A DNA stretch of 64,000 nucleotides from Paenibacillus ihbetae (GCF_002741055.1 NZ_CP016809.1:2192501-2256500), one strand, 5' to 3'; shown: positions 26,998 to 36,066, counted from the first letter of the stretch. Program-made: numbers and translations. The notes: a model not told the origin generated them from the letters alone.

Positions 26998-27090
26998 CTT
27001 TTGCCTCGCCCCCTAAGCCCCCGAATCGGCCCGAAGTTCCTCTCATACCCTACTATACCGAAAAAAGCACTTCCACACCATAACAGCCGG

Positions 27091-27116
27091 CCATAACTGT
27101 ACCGATACAGTTATGG
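27091..27116. promoter_or_regulatory. MocR operator between mocR and the EamA gene
   Basis: Perfect inverted repeat with 11-bp arms, CCATAACTGTA-CCGA-TACAGTTATGG. A further partial copy, CCATAACAG, lies at 27078-27086. This direct-plus-inverted layout is usual for MocR/GntR binding sites. Confidence 0.7.
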
Positions 27117-27202
27117 ATTTTTCGCATTGTCGCATGATCGGGAATCCCGTACGATTTCAATTGCAAGCTTCATCAACCGCTCGCCAATAGGAGGTTTTAT
27201 TC

Positions 27203-28186
27203 ATGTCATCCATGCGATCCAACAAGTCGCGACGCGATCGCGCGTTTGCGTATTTAGCTGTTCTCGTCTACGCGTCGATCATCGGGTTATCTTTTATGTA
27301 TACGAAAGTCGCTTTGGCGTACGCAAGCGCCATCGACACCTTGGCGCTTCGCTTCACCTTGTCCTTCGCGGCAATTGTGATCCTGGTTGCCACAGGCGTA
27401 TTTCGCCTTTCGCTCAAGGGCAAGCCGTGGCCGAGGCTGCTTCTGTTGGCTTTGATGTATCCGCTCGGGTTCTTCACCTTGCAGGCGTTCGGGCTGAAGC
27501 ATGCATCCTCTGCCGAAGGCGGCATCATTTTTGCCGTCACGCCGATCCTAACCGCCATGCTCGCGGGATTTTTTCTGAAGGAATCCACGACGCTGCGGCA
27601 AAAGCTCTCCATTCTGCTGTCCGTATTCGGGGTGGTACTGATCTTTGTCATGCAAGGCTCAAGCATGGATCTTACGAATGCGGCCGGAATGCTGCTGCTA
27701 TTCCTCTCTTGTCTCGTATCCGCAGGGTATACCGTCCTATCGCGCTTCCTGCTGCGTACGTTCACGCCCCCCGAAGTGACCAGCTTCATGATGACGATCG
27801 GGTGCGTGACCTTTTGGCTGGCGTCGCTGTTGGATCATGCGGCCAACGGAACGATGAATCAAATCTTGACACCGCTGGCAAATCCGGATTTTATCTGGTC
27901 TATCTTGTATCTCGGCATTCTGGCATCGCTGGTAACGGCCTTCTCGTCCAGCTATGCGCTCTCCAAGCTCGAGGCTTCGAAGATCAGCGTATTCTCCAAT
28001 CTGTCCACCGTCATCTCCATCGCAGCCGGAGCCTTTCTGCTCGGAGAGGCCGTGACCGTCTACCATCTGATCGGTTCGGTACTCATAGTCGCTGGGGTCA
28101 TTGGAACGAATGTGAAACCGAAGCCCAAAGAAGCGGCAACGCTCCGGGATACGGAGCAAAGCGTGCCCAAGAATAATGTCGTTTGA
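27203..28186 (+). CDS. EamA/DMT-family transporter
   Basis: An integral membrane protein of 327 residues with ten predicted segments in two EamA repeats. The first holds IGLSFMYTKVALAYASAID, the second YTVLSRFLLRTFTPPEV. Members export or import small metabolites, often amino acids or cofactors. GGAGG lies eight bases before the ATG. It is divergent from mocR, which suggests regulation by a PLP-linked amine or amino acid. A nitroreductase gene follows after 30 bases, probably in the same operon. Confidence 0.9.
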   Translation: MSSMRSNKSRRDRAFAYLAVLVYASIIGLSFMYTKVALAYASAIDTLALRFTLSFAAIVILVATGVFRLSLKGKPWPRLLLLALMYPLGFFTLQAFGLKHASSAEGGIIFAVTPILTAMLAGFFLKESTTLRQKLSILLSVFGVVLIFVMQGSSMDLTNAAGMLLLFLSCLVSAGYTVLSRFLLRTFTPPEVTSFMMTIGCVTFWLASLLDHAANGTMNQILTPLANPDFIWSILYLGILASLVTAFSSSYALSKLEASKISVFSNLSTVISIAAGAFLLGEAVTVYHLIGSVLIVAGVIGTNVKPKPKEAATLRDTEQSVPKNNVV

Positions 28187-28216
28187 CCCATACTAAATAA
28201 AGGGAGTGTATAGAAA

Positions 28217-28861
28217 ATGAACGTAAACCTCGACAGCAAGCAGGATTTTTTGACCGTAGCAAAAGAAAGGCATGCCGTAAAGCGTTATGACCGCACTTAT
28301 CGGATGAGCGAAGACGATATCAAAGAGCTGCTCCGAATCGCTTCGCAAGCACCTTCCGCCTGGAATCTGCAGCACTGGCATTTCCTCGTCGTGACGGATC
28401 AAGCGAGTAAGGATGTCCTCCTCGGTATTGCGAACGGACAACGGCAGGTCGTCGAAGCATCGGCGACCGTGGCGATTCTCGGGGATTTGCAAGCCGATCG
28501 GAATGCGGAGAGCATATTCGAAGCGGATGTGCAGGCAGGTCGGTTAACTCCGGAGATAAAGGCAAATCTGATCCTGCAAATCCAGGGAGCCTATACGAAC
28601 AAACCTAACTGGGCGCGGGATCAGGCCTTCTCCAATGCCTCGCTTGCCGCCATGCAGCTGATGCTCGCCGCAAAAGCGATGGGACTGGACTCTTGTCCGA
28701 TGAGCGGCTTTAATCCGGATAAACTGATCGAGGCCTTCGCGATTCCCGACCGTTACGTGCCGGTCATGCTCGTTGCCATCGGTAAGGCAGCAGAGCCGGC
28801 TCGGCCTTCCGTAAGACGGCCGGTCGAAGAGAAGATTCATTGGAATGGATTCGGATCGTAG
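28217..28861 (+). CDS. Nitroreductase-family flavoprotein
   Basis: An FMN-dependent NAD(P)H oxidoreductase of 214 residues. Family marks: AKERHAVKRYDRTYRM at the N-terminus (FMN phosphate site), ASQAPSAWNLQHWHFLVVTD, NASLAAMQLMLAAKAMGLDSCPM, and the C-terminal VAIGKAAEP. It probably reduces nitro compounds or quinones. GGGAG precedes the ATG by nine bases. It lies 30 bases behind the EamA gene and shares its terminator, so MocR control is likely. Confidence 0.9.
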   Translation: MNVNLDSKQDFLTVAKERHAVKRYDRTYRMSEDDIKELLRIASQAPSAWNLQHWHFLVVTDQASKDVLLGIANGQRQVVEASATVAILGDLQADRNAESIFEADVQAGRLTPEIKANLILQIQGAYTNKPNWARDQAFSNASLAAMQLMLAAKAMGLDSCPMSGFNPDKLIEAFAIPDRYVPVMLVAIGKAAEPARPSVRRPVEEKIHWNGFGS

Positions 28862-28876
28862 GTATTGTATGCCAGA

Positions 28877-28925
28877 GCAGAAAAGCCAAGTTTCTCAGTA
28901 CAGCTGGGAAATTGGCTTTTTCTTA
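28877..28925 (+). terminator. Terminator of the EamA/nitroreductase operon
   Basis: AAAAGCCAA...TTTC pairs with GAAA...TTGGCTTTTT across a short loop, ending TTTTTC, just after the nitroreductase stop. Confidence 0.75.
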
Positions 28926-28945
28926 TGGAATGTATTTTTATAACA

Positions 28946-28975
28946 TTGACTCGATCTCATCTTATCGTTTATAGT
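28946..28975 (+). promoter_or_regulatory. Sigma-A-type promoter of the NhaC gene
   Basis: TTGACT (28946-28951), 18-base spacer, TATAGT (28970-28975), about 115 bases upstream of the NhaC start. It makes the long upstream frame extension of NhaC unlikely. Confidence 0.65.
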
Positions 28976-29092
28976 ACCTACGTGCTTCAATGCAAAAAAG
29001 CCAAAAAGCACAAAAGTGAAAAAGCGAAAAAAGAGCGGATGGGGACTCCATGTCTTCAACCGCTAACCTCATGTATAAGGAGCTCCAGCATC

Positions 29093-30469
29093 ATGGACCG
29101 ACAGCTTGGCTTTGTACAAAGTATCATTCTTATCGTTTTCATTCTTGTTTTTCTGTTCGTTTCGATCTTTATATTCAAGGCAGAACCTCATATCCCGCTT
29201 CTGGGCGCAACGATCGGAACTGCCGCCATATTACGCCTATACGGATTCTCCTGGAAAAAGCTTGAATCCTCTATCATACAAGGCATACAATCCGCGATTA
29301 TGCCGATCCTGATTCTTTCGCTTATCGGCATATTAATTGCCGTTTGGATGATGAGTGGAACCGTGCCGACCATCCTGTATTACGGGCTGGATTATATCGA
29401 ACCGCATTATTTTGCAGTGAGCGCGCTATATGTCACGATCATGGTATCGATGTTTACCGGCAGCTCGTTCACCACGGTCAGCACGGTCGGCGTCGCCTTG
29501 ATGGGAATTGCCATGACGACGGGAATTTCGCTTCCTCTGGCCGCAGGAGCCATTGTCTCGGGTGCCTGTTTCGGGGATAAAATGTCTCCGCTGTCCGATA
29601 CGACGAATTTCGCGCCTGCCGTGGCCAGCATCTCTTTATTTACTCATATTCGTAATATGATGTATACCACGGTGCCCGCGTTAATCATCACAACGATATT
29701 ATTTCTTCTGATCCCGACAACCGGATCTGTCGATTTAAGCTCTATTCAGTCCATCAAGGAGTCGCTGCAAGACGGGTTTCATCTTCACTGGTTAACGCTG
29801 CTGTCCCCCCTCGCGGTCATTGTATGCTCCGCAAAGCGTATACCGATCCTTCCTACACTAATAGCAGGCATCGTTACCGGACTGTTGATAACGGCATTCG
29901 TTCAACAGCAAACCACGATAAGCAGCTGGTTTAGCGTGATGCAGGGCGGTTACAAAAGTAGCATCGTGAATGAAACTGTAGCTCAGATCGTGAATCGTGG
30001 CGGCCTGCAATCGATGATGGGGTCGGTATCTCTGATCCTGATTGCTCTATCATTAGGCGGATTGCTGCAGCACTGCGGAGTCATCGAAGCCTTGTTCCGT
30101 AAATGGATTGAGCCGATAAAACGGCGCAGCAGCATTGTTCTTATGACCGGTGCATCATCGATCGCCGTTAACGGCATGACAGGGGAGCAGTATTTATCCA
30201 TCCTGCTGCCGGGCCAAATGTTTAAGGATGAGTATACCCGCAGACAAATACCGGCCAAAACCCTGTCACGAACCTTGGAGGATTGCGGAACCCTCGTCAA
30301 CCCTCTGATACCTTGGGGCGTCAGCGGAGCTTTCTTCGCTGCGACCCTTGGCGTTCCGGTTCTTGAATATGCCCCATTCGCTGCATTCCTATGGTTAAGT
30401 CCGATATTCACGTTCGGCTTTGCCTTGATTCCGCAATTACAGCGGAACTCGCTTGGAGAAAGTAAATGA
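29093..30469 (+). CDS. nhaC: Na+/H+ antiporter NhaC family
   Basis: A polytopic membrane protein of about 458 residues. Conserved NhaC/ArsB-superfamily segments are visible: LIGILIAVWMMSGTVPTILYYG, SGACFGDKMSPLSDTTNFAPAV (the ion-binding loop) and LIPWGVSGAFFAATLG. It should exchange Na+ for H+ for pH and salt homeostasis. I chose ATG 29093, with AAGGAG ten bases upstream. A 76-residue extension in the same frame reads through the promoter and lacks a membrane-protein pattern. It is a monocistronic unit. Confidence 0.88.
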   Translation: MDRQLGFVQSIILIVFILVFLFVSIFIFKAEPHIPLLGATIGTAAILRLYGFSWKKLESSIIQGIQSAIMPILILSLIGILIAVWMMSGTVPTILYYGLDYIEPHYFAVSALYVTIMVSMFTGSSFTTVSTVGVALMGIAMTTGISLPLAAGAIVSGACFGDKMSPLSDTTNFAPAVASISLFTHIRNMMYTTVPALIITTILFLLIPTTGSVDLSSIQSIKESLQDGFHLHWLTLLSPLAVIVCSAKRIPILPTLIAGIVTGLLITAFVQQQTTISSWFSVMQGGYKSSIVNETVAQIVNRGGLQSMMGSVSLILIALSLGGLLQHCGVIEALFRKWIEPIKRRSSIVLMTGASSIAVNGMTGEQYLSILLPGQMFKDEYTRRQIPAKTLSRTLEDCGTLVNPLIPWGVSGAFFAATLGVPVLEYAPFAAFLWLSPIFTFGFALIPQLQRNSLGESK

Positions 30470-30490
30470 TATTAAAGCTTTAACATTTCT

Positions 30491-30529
30491 GGTCCTGTAC
30501 CCTATCAATTAGGTGCAGGACCTTTTTTT
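30491..30529 (+). terminator. Terminator of the NhaC gene
   Basis: GGTCCTG...ACC with GGT...CAGGACC around CTATCAATTA, followed by TTTTTTT. Confidence 0.85.
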
Positions 30530-30771
30530 ATTGTGACTAAATGCGCCCTTTACGTCCCTGGAGATTGAAAGTCATGGCTCTGGACGAGGAATGATCTGTA
30601 AAGCCCCGCAGCTATTGAACTGTAACCCATAAGAAGGGCACTTAAAGAAGTTTTGAATTTTTGTATGATGTGGATTGGGATTAGATCATATTTGCGAAAA
30701 AATAAATAGCATTTCCGAGGAGTTACCAATCACGTATGACCAGTCGTACGCGCCTGCCATAGATCCCGTTA

Positions 30772-30814
30772 TTGATCTTATATTTCACTAGTGTTATATT
30801 ACATATGTGAAATA
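30772..30814 (+). promoter_or_regulatory. Promoter and operator of the padR gene
   Basis: -35 TTGATC (30772-30777), 17-base spacer, -10 TATATT (30795-30800). The arms TATTTCAC (30781-30788) and GTGAAATA (30807-30814) bracket the -10, a repressor site suited to autoregulation by PadR. The rest of the gap from 30530 to 30771 shows nothing. Confidence 0.65.
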
Positions 30815-30835
30815 ATAAATTTAAGGGGGTTCTTC

Positions 30836-31408
30836 ATGCACCCTATTTCCAACGTCGAATTTATGCTGCTGCAAATGATCGCGGAATCCCGTCAGGCTTC
30901 GGGCTACGATATCAAGAAGTTAGTCGATCAACGAGGCTATCGGGAATGGGCGAACATCGGCACGACCTCGATCTACGTCGGACTGAAGAAACTGAGCGAT
31001 AAAGGATGGATTGCAGCCGAGGAATCCGACGAAAAATCCGGCAAGGGACCAACGCCGACCCGGTATGTCCTTACCGAAGCCGGCATGGCCCGGCTGAAAG
31101 ATGAGATCCTTGACAGTTTGTCGTCGGCACGCGAGCGCGACAATCGCTTCGATCTCGGCTTGGCCGCTATACCTTTTATCGGGAACGACTTGGCCATAGC
31201 CGCATTGCGTAATAGGTTGGATTTTCTTCGGGAGGCTTCAGAAGGCATACGGCAAAAATTCGAATCCCAGGGCGGCGTTCGATTGCCCCTGCACGTAAGG
31301 GCGCTGTTCTTGCATCCGCTCAGCCTGATAGAGAGCGAGCAAGCGTTTGTTGCCAGTTTAATTAACGAATTGTCGAAGGAGGCCAGGAAGGATGAGCACG
31401 ATCATTGA
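30836..31408 (+). CDS. PadR-family transcriptional regulator
   Basis: A protein of 190 residues. Residues 1-80 carry the PadR winged helix: MLLQMIAESRQASGYDIKKL, IGTTSIYVGLKKLSDKGWI, and the wing with TPTRYVLTEAG. The C-terminal helices form the dimer domain. AAGGGGG six bases before ATG 30836 fixes the start; the 15 residues upstream run into the promoter. It overlaps the BtrH-like gene by 17 bases, so the two are coupled. A palindrome over its promoter suggests autorepression released by a small-molecule ligand. Confidence 0.9.
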   Translation: MHPISNVEFMLLQMIAESRQASGYDIKKLVDQRGYREWANIGTTSIYVGLKKLSDKGWIAAEESDEKSGKGPTPTRYVLTEAGMARLKDEILDSLSSARERDNRFDLGLAAIPFIGNDLAIAALRNRLDFLREASEGIRQKFESQGGVRLPLHVRALFLHPLSLIESEQAFVASLINELSKEARKDEHDH

Positions 31409-32372
31409 AGGTTTCGTTCCTTACCCAGGCGAACATTGCGAAACGACGGCCATGGGCAATTTAATGCAATTTGCGGGAGTCCGGCTGTCAGAGCCGATGC
31501 TGTTCGGACTCGGACAAGGGCTCGGATTCATTTATTGGGACTCGAAGGGAATGGATTTTCCGTTCATCGGCGGAAGAGTGAAGGTGGATCAGTTGACGGC
31601 CAATCTCGCCGCCATCCTGGGTTTGACCGTTAACGTTCAAGAAACATCCTCCGTCGACAAAGCATGGCGGAACGTACGGGGCTCCATCGAACGCGGAATT
31701 CCGGTCGGGCTGAAACTGGATTCGTATTACTTGGACTACTTCACGAGCAAAGTGCACTTTGCCGGTCACTATGCGGTCCTATACGGCGTGGATGACGAAT
31801 ATGCCTACATGGCGGATACCGGGCAACAGGGCAGTCTGGTGAAGACGCGTTTGACAAGCTTGGCCGAAGCCAGAAATGCCAAGGGGCCCATGAGTTCCCG
31901 GAATCGTTCCTTTACGCTCGAGCCGATTGACGCCTTACCTCCGCTCGCTCCCGCTTTACGCCAATCCTTGACCAAGAATGCGCAGGACTATCTGAACCCG
32001 CCCATTCGCAATATCGGAAATAAAGGCATCGTGAAAATGAGCAAAGAAATCCTGAAGTGGCCTTCCCGCAGCAGCCATTTCGAGCATGATTTATGCCTGA
32101 CCGCTTTGCTGATGGAGCGGGCGGGAACCGGCGGCGCTTTGTTTCGGAATCTGTATCGGGATTACTTGAAGGAATGCGCCGATCAATTAGCAGACCCGCG
32201 AATCGAGCAAGCCTACCTTTTGTTTACGAAGATCGCTCCAATGTGGGTCAGTGTCTCTGCATTAATCGACCGTGCGGGAAGAACAGGCAGCCACCAGGAA
32301 CTGCAGCAGGCTTCCAAGCTCTTGCTCGAGATTGCGGATAAAGAACGAACAGCCATGGAGTTATTGTTGTAA
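31392..32372 (+). CDS. BtrH N-terminal domain protein with C-terminal DUF4872-like part
   Basis: A protein of 326 residues. Residues 1-150 match the papain/C39-like fold of BtrH, the acyltransferase that moves an amino-acyl side chain from a carrier protein to the aminoglycoside ribostamycin. Candidate catalytic residues are Cys16 (PGEHCETTA), His126 (FAGHYAVLYG) and Asp142 (MADTGQ). Residues 180-326 are helical, as in DUF4872. No carrier protein or antibiotic genes are nearby, so the substrate is unknown. It could be an acyltransferase or peptidase. It is coupled to the PadR gene. Confidence 0.8.
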   Translation: MSTIIEGFVPYPGEHCETTAMGNLMQFAGVRLSEPMLFGLGQGLGFIYWDSKGMDFPFIGGRVKVDQLTANLAAILGLTVNVQETSSVDKAWRNVRGSIERGIPVGLKLDSYYLDYFTSKVHFAGHYAVLYGVDDEYAYMADTGQQGSLVKTRLTSLAEARNAKGPMSSRNRSFTLEPIDALPPLAPALRQSLTKNAQDYLNPPIRNIGNKGIVKMSKEILKWPSRSSHFEHDLCLTALLMERAGTGGALFRNLYRDYLKECADQLADPRIEQAYLLFTKIAPMWVSVSALIDRAGRTGSHQELQQASKLLLEIADKERTAMELLL

Positions 32373-32397
32373 GAAAATAAATCGTTCCTAATATAAA

Positions 32398-32442
32398 AAA
32401 GGATAGAGCACCAGAGGTTATACTGATGACTCTATCCTTTGC
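32398..32442 (+). terminator. Terminator of the padR/BtrH-like operon
   Basis: Perfect arms AAAGGATAGAG and CTCTATCCTTT around a 21-base loop. The T run on the plus strand is short, the one on the minus strand longer. Confidence 0.7.
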
Positions 32443-32521
32443 TTGCATTCGTCATGCGTTTGGATTCAATTGTAAAAAAATAATTAATTTATGTATAAAA
32501 GTGTTATTTAAAATGACCAAA

Positions 32522-32767
32522 CTATAATTTTGTATATTTACCTCTTTCAATTAACCAGCTATTACTCCGTTTAACAGCCCACCATATAGATTTTTGCATT
32601 GCTGTTCTATAATAAGATTGAACAACATCATTGTAAAAAGAGGAGGATTCAAATAATTGAACTAATTCTCTGTTAGTATAAACTTTCCCCTTTTCTATTT
32701 TCCTCTCGATATCAAGAATAAAATTAAAGGTTTCTTCATTTAGGTTATATTTTTCAACTTTCGGCAT
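32522..32767 (-). CDS. Small AT-rich hypothetical protein
   Basis: An 81-residue soluble protein, MPKVEKYNLNEETFNF at the N-terminus, helical and basic towards the C-terminus (MQKSIWWAVKRSNSWLIERGK). A GAGAGGAAAG ribosome site lies five bases before the ATG. Its AT content is far higher than that of its neighbours, which suggests recent acquisition. I recognise no family; a small DNA- or protein-binding role is possible but unproven. Confidence 0.6.
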   Translation of the reverse strand: MPKVEKYNLNEETFNFILDIERKIEKGKVYTNRELVQLFESSSFYNDVVQSYYRTAMQKSIWWAVKRSNSWLIERGKYTKL

Positions 32768-32838
32768 AAAATCTTTCCTCTCTATTATTAAATACTCATC
32801 AATCGCTCAGGAAGGAGATACCTTTAGAAGCAGAATTA

Positions 32839-32869
32839 TTTAGGCACGGTCCGCTGATCACGTGCCTAA
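32839..32869 (-). terminator. Terminator of the two-component operon
   Basis: TTAGGCACG and CGTGCCTAA arms around a 13-base loop, 16 bases after the last gene of the operon. The T run is weak. Confidence 0.65.
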
Positions 32870-32884
32870 GATCATCGTTGCTCT

Positions 32885-33916
32885 CTACTCGCTCTTCAAA
32901 GTAAACCTATACAACTGGTAGCTCCCGTTTGCCTGCCGGGTAATACACAACACCTGATCATTCGACCATTCGAGCGCCTGAACATTGGATAGGTTGCTGT
33001 ATAAAAGGGAATGCTCCCGCATCTCCTTCGCCATGCTCCGGTCCATATACATACCGTATAGCTCGGTAACCCCTCTTTCATTTACTGCCGTATATACCAG
33101 CTTCAACCCGTCACCCGACACGGAAAAATTAATCACCTTCCCCTCGACAAGCTGCTGCGCACTCCCGGTATGCACATCCAGCAGAAAGAGACCGCCGTGG
33201 TTAAGATACATAACGTTATGGCCCGGGAGCACTTGGAATGAATCGATGTAGGCTGCCGCAGTCAATAGTTTGAGTGTACGTGTCCCAATTTGGTAGTGAA
33301 AAAGCCCGGCAGTTTGATCGTTGTATTGAGCGGATACATATAAACTCTCAGTTTCCCGGTCATAAAATACATCCGTGATCCTTTCTTCTTGTAAATCTGC
33401 TATTTGTACACCTGAGCCCGTTAAAAGCCTCAAACGTTCTTTAAAATATAATCCTTCAATTAGATGCTTGTAGTCGTCTTGATCGGCACTGTTTTGCATA
33501 TAAGCACTGTCTGAGTCGATCCAGATGAAGCAGCCTTCACTGTAAAAAACGGTTTTGGACGGCACCTTCATTTCCCGATGGTTCATCTGCTTATTCAGTA
33601 AATTATAGGAGCTGACGGTGATCTGCTCGCCCCCCCACTTGGGCAGGGAGAGAATCCTGTTTGGTCCCGTAACATAAAAAGTGGAGTTACCTTTCTCCTG
33701 CAAAGGAATACTTTCCGTTGTTACATGAGCAAGCCTTGGTCCTGATGACGGAGCCGGATATGAGCTGGCAAAATCCTCTTCCTCCAGCGAAAAGGTCTGA
33801 TTTTGTCCAGGTGTAAAATAATGGCCTGCCGCATAAAAGCCGAGTATAAAAAAGCCAAGTAAACCGGCCAGCAGCAGTATATCCTTGACCCGGTCAGGAA
33901 GAATCCGTTTAAACAT
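32885..33916 (-). CDS. Membrane-anchored beta-propeller-like protein of a two-component operon
   Basis: A protein of about 343 residues with one N-terminal membrane segment (about 13-32) and a large external part made of repeated strands such as ITDVFYDRETESLYVSAQYN, INFSVSGDGLKLVYTAV and VQALEWSNDQVLCITRQ. These recall WD40/TolB-like propellers. The ATG at 33916 overlaps the kinase stop (AATGTTTAA) and follows GGGTGAG; an upstream TTG is weaker. Being the third gene behind a regulator and kinase, it may modulate kinase sensing at the surface (inference). Confidence 0.75.
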   Translation of the reverse strand: MFKRILPDRVKDILLLAGLLGFFILGFYAAGHYFTPGQNQTFSLEEEDFASSYPAPSSGPRLAHVTTESIPLQEKGNSTFYVTGPNRILSLPKWGGEQITVSSYNLLNKQMNHREMKVPSKTVFYSEGCFIWIDSDSAYMQNSADQDDYKHLIEGLYFKERLRLLTGSGVQIADLQEERITDVFYDRETESLYVSAQYNDQTAGLFHYQIGTRTLKLLTAAAYIDSFQVLPGHNVMYLNHGGLFLLDVHTGSAQQLVEGKVINFSVSGDGLKLVYTAVNERGVTELYGMYMDRSMAKEMREHSLLYSNLSNVQALEWSNDQVLCITRQANGSYQLYRFTLKSE

Positions 33917-35357
33917 TCGGCTCACCCGCAAAACGCACAGTAACTGTGGTGCCTTCGTTAATATTACTCTTCACTTGAATGCTCCCCCCGTGCTTCGCAA
34001 CAATCCCTTTAACAATGGCGAGGCCGAGTCCGGCGCTTCCGCGCTCCCGCCCTTTCCTTCCCGGCACGCGGTAAAACGGCTCGAAAATATGCTCCAGCTG
34101 AGCTGGCGGTATCCCTTCTCCCTGGTCTGCCACCTGCAGTATGGGGGCCTCCCCCTCTTTGAATACGTCAACCCGCACGGCAGAATTTACCCTTCCGTAA
34201 TTAATAGCGTTGTCGAGCAGATTAATAATCACTTCCTTTAACCGGTTGCGGTCTCCCATTACGTACAGCTTGTCCTGTGCGCTGGTTTGAATGCGGATGC
34301 CATATTTGGCGGCTTTGATCTGCAGCTCCTCGCTCGTTTCAAGAACCAGCTCACCGAGATTCACCGGTTCCATTCGATATTCCGTTTGGGCGGACGATGC
34401 CTGGGCCAGCGTCAGCATTTCGATTACCGTTTGATTCAGCCGCTTGCCCTCCCGAATAATCGAGTCCAGCCCCCTTTCAAAAAACTCGCGCTCAGTAAAC
34501 CCGTTCTCCTTTATAATCTGGGCGTAGCCTATGATCGTTGTTAAAGGAGTTTTCATCTCGTGCGTAGCATTATCGAAAAACACTTTGTTTTGCGCTTGAG
34601 CTTTCTTTAATGCATCTCGTTCCTGTTCAATGATACGGATTTGCTCCCTGATCTTCTGCACCATCTTCTTGAACATGCCTGCCAATTCACCGATTTCATC
34701 GCGTGAAGACACACGTATATCTATGTTGTAATCCCCGGCATACACCTGCTGAGAGCTTTTGGACAATTGGCGGACAGGCTTCGTAATTTGTCTGGAAATG
34801 ATGATCGAGCTGACGAATACAATCAGAAAAATAACGGCAGCAAAAATTTGAATCGTCTGCTTGAATCGCAGACTGGCGGTATAGAGCTGAGAATAGTCCT
34901 TTTGATATCGGACGATGCCGTAGGTCTTCCCACCAGCTTCCAGCGGGTACGCCAGTGCGGCAGTCGCACGATTCTCTGAGAAATGAATGTTATAAGCGAT
35001 TTCGCCACGCTGTGCTGCATCCAGCTCCTCTCCCTCGCTATCGCTCGCGCCTCCGCCCAATTGATTTCCATCCCGGTCATATAAACGCACTTCACTGCCA
35101 AGATCCGCACTGAGCTGTCTGGACAGCCCCTCCGCTTCATCCGAAAGGGAGGTCTCGCCAGGCTCGCGGTTGCTCAACAGAAAATATTGGTTAATATAGA
35201 TATCCAGACTTTTCTTAGCGGCGATCATGTCCGTTTTGACTGTCTGCAGCATATTCATCTCTGTGATCCGGTAGGATACGATTAACAGCGAAATCAGGCC
35301 GGCAAAAATTATTACGGAGAACAGAATTACCATTTTGTGCTGAATCCGAAACCTCAT
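33909..35357 (-). CDS. Sensor histidine kinase (OmpR-partner type)
   Basis: A protein of about 482 residues. TM1 (about 10-28), an external sensing domain of about 130 residues, TM2 (about 165-187), HAMP (QITKPVRQLSKSSQQV), HisKA with the phospho-acceptor in NATHEMKTPLTTIIGYAQ, and HATPase_c with NLLDNAINYG, DQGEGIPP and GSAGLGLAIVKG. All kinase boxes are intact. ATG 35357 lies four bases after the response regulator stop, behind AAGGGTGAGG. The external signal is unknown; the operon and its targets all concern secreted or membrane proteins, suggesting envelope sensing. Confidence 0.93.
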   Translation of the reverse strand: MRFRIQHKMVILFSVIIFAGLISLLIVSYRITEMNMLQTVKTDMIAAKKSLDIYINQYFLLSNREPGETSLSDEAEGLSRQLSADLGSEVRLYDRDGNQLGGGASDSEGEELDAAQRGEIAYNIHFSENRATAALAYPLEAGGKTYGIVRYQKDYSQLYTASLRFKQTIQIFAAVIFLIVFVSSIIISRQITKPVRQLSKSSQQVYAGDYNIDIRVSSRDEIGELAGMFKKMVQKIREQIRIIEQERDALKKAQAQNKVFFDNATHEMKTPLTTIIGYAQIIKENGFTEREFFERGLDSIIREGKRLNQTVIEMLTLAQASSAQTEYRMEPVNLGELVLETSEELQIKAAKYGIRIQTSAQDKLYVMGDRNRLKEVIINLLDNAINYGRVNSAVRVDVFKEGEAPILQVADQGEGIPPAQLEHIFEPFYRVPGRKGRERGSAGLGLAIVKGIVAKHGGSIQVKSNINEGTTVTVRFAGEPNV

Positions 35358-35361
35358 GCCC

Positions 35362-36066
35362 TCACCCTTGCTGTACCAGTTTATATCCAATTCCGAACAC
35401 GGTTTCGATTAAGGAGGGACGGTTCGGCTCATCCAGTTTTTTACGGATCCGCTGTACGTGAATATCAACGGTTCTCGTATCGATGACTACCTCGAAGCCC
35501 CATACCTTGTCCAACAGCTCGGATCTGGAGAATACGCGGCCCTTATGCTCCGCAAAGCATTGCAGCAGCTCATATTCCTTTTGCGTGAGTACGACCGGGA
35601 CACCATTTTTCCGGACTTCCCTCTTCTCCTTTTCCAGCGTAATACCATAGCCCAGGTTAAGAACTTGGCTGGACATATGCTCCACTGCTTCCGCTGTCAA
35701 TTCAATTCTCCGAAAGACCGCCTTAATGCGCACAATGACCTCCCGGATATCAAAGGGTTTGGTAATGTAGTCATCCGCCCCCGATTCGATGCCCAGAATC
35801 CGGTCAAACGTATCCGTTCTGGCCGTCAGCATGATAATAGGGGTATTGGAAGCTTCAAGCACCTGTCTGCATACGTCGAACCCCGTCATATCCGGAAGCA
35901 TCAAATCCAGCAAAAGCAGATCCGGCTTCCAACGGGTAAAAAGCTCTAGCCCCTCTCTTCCGGACTCCGCTGTTTTTACTCCGTATCCTTCTTTCCGCAT
36001 AGAAAAGGCAAGCATATCCGATATGGAAGGCTCATCTTCTATAATAAGAATTTTTTTGGTTTCCAT
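35362..36066 (-). CDS. OmpR/PhoB-family response regulator
   Basis: A protein of 234 residues. The receiver domain has the acidic pair in IIEDEPS, phospho-acceptor Asp54 in LLLDLMLPD, the switch Thr in MLTAR and Lys103 in ITKPFD. The C-terminal winged helix has LTQKEYELLQCFAEHKGRV, FSRSELLDKVWG and VDIHVQRIRKKL. It is the first gene of a three-gene operon. The same 11-bp-phased TGTA repeats occur before this operon and before two secreted-protein genes upstream on the strand, so autoregulation and a small regulon are likely. Confidence 0.94.
   Translation of the reverse strand: METKKILIIEDEPSISDMLAFSMRKEGYGVKTAESGREGLELFTRWKPDLLLLDLMLPDMTGFDVCRQVLEASNTPIIMLTARTDTFDRILGIESGADDYITKPFDIREVIVRIKAVFRRIELTAEAVEHMSSQVLNLGYGITLEKEKREVRKNGVPVVLTQKEYELLQCFAEHKGRVFSRSELLDKVWGFEVVIDTRTVDIHVQRIRKKLDEPNRPSLIETVFGIGYKLVQQG

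Noticed and set aside
28865..29092. N-terminal extension of NhaC
   Set aside because: It overlaps a terminator and a good promoter, and lacks family similarity and a ribosome site.
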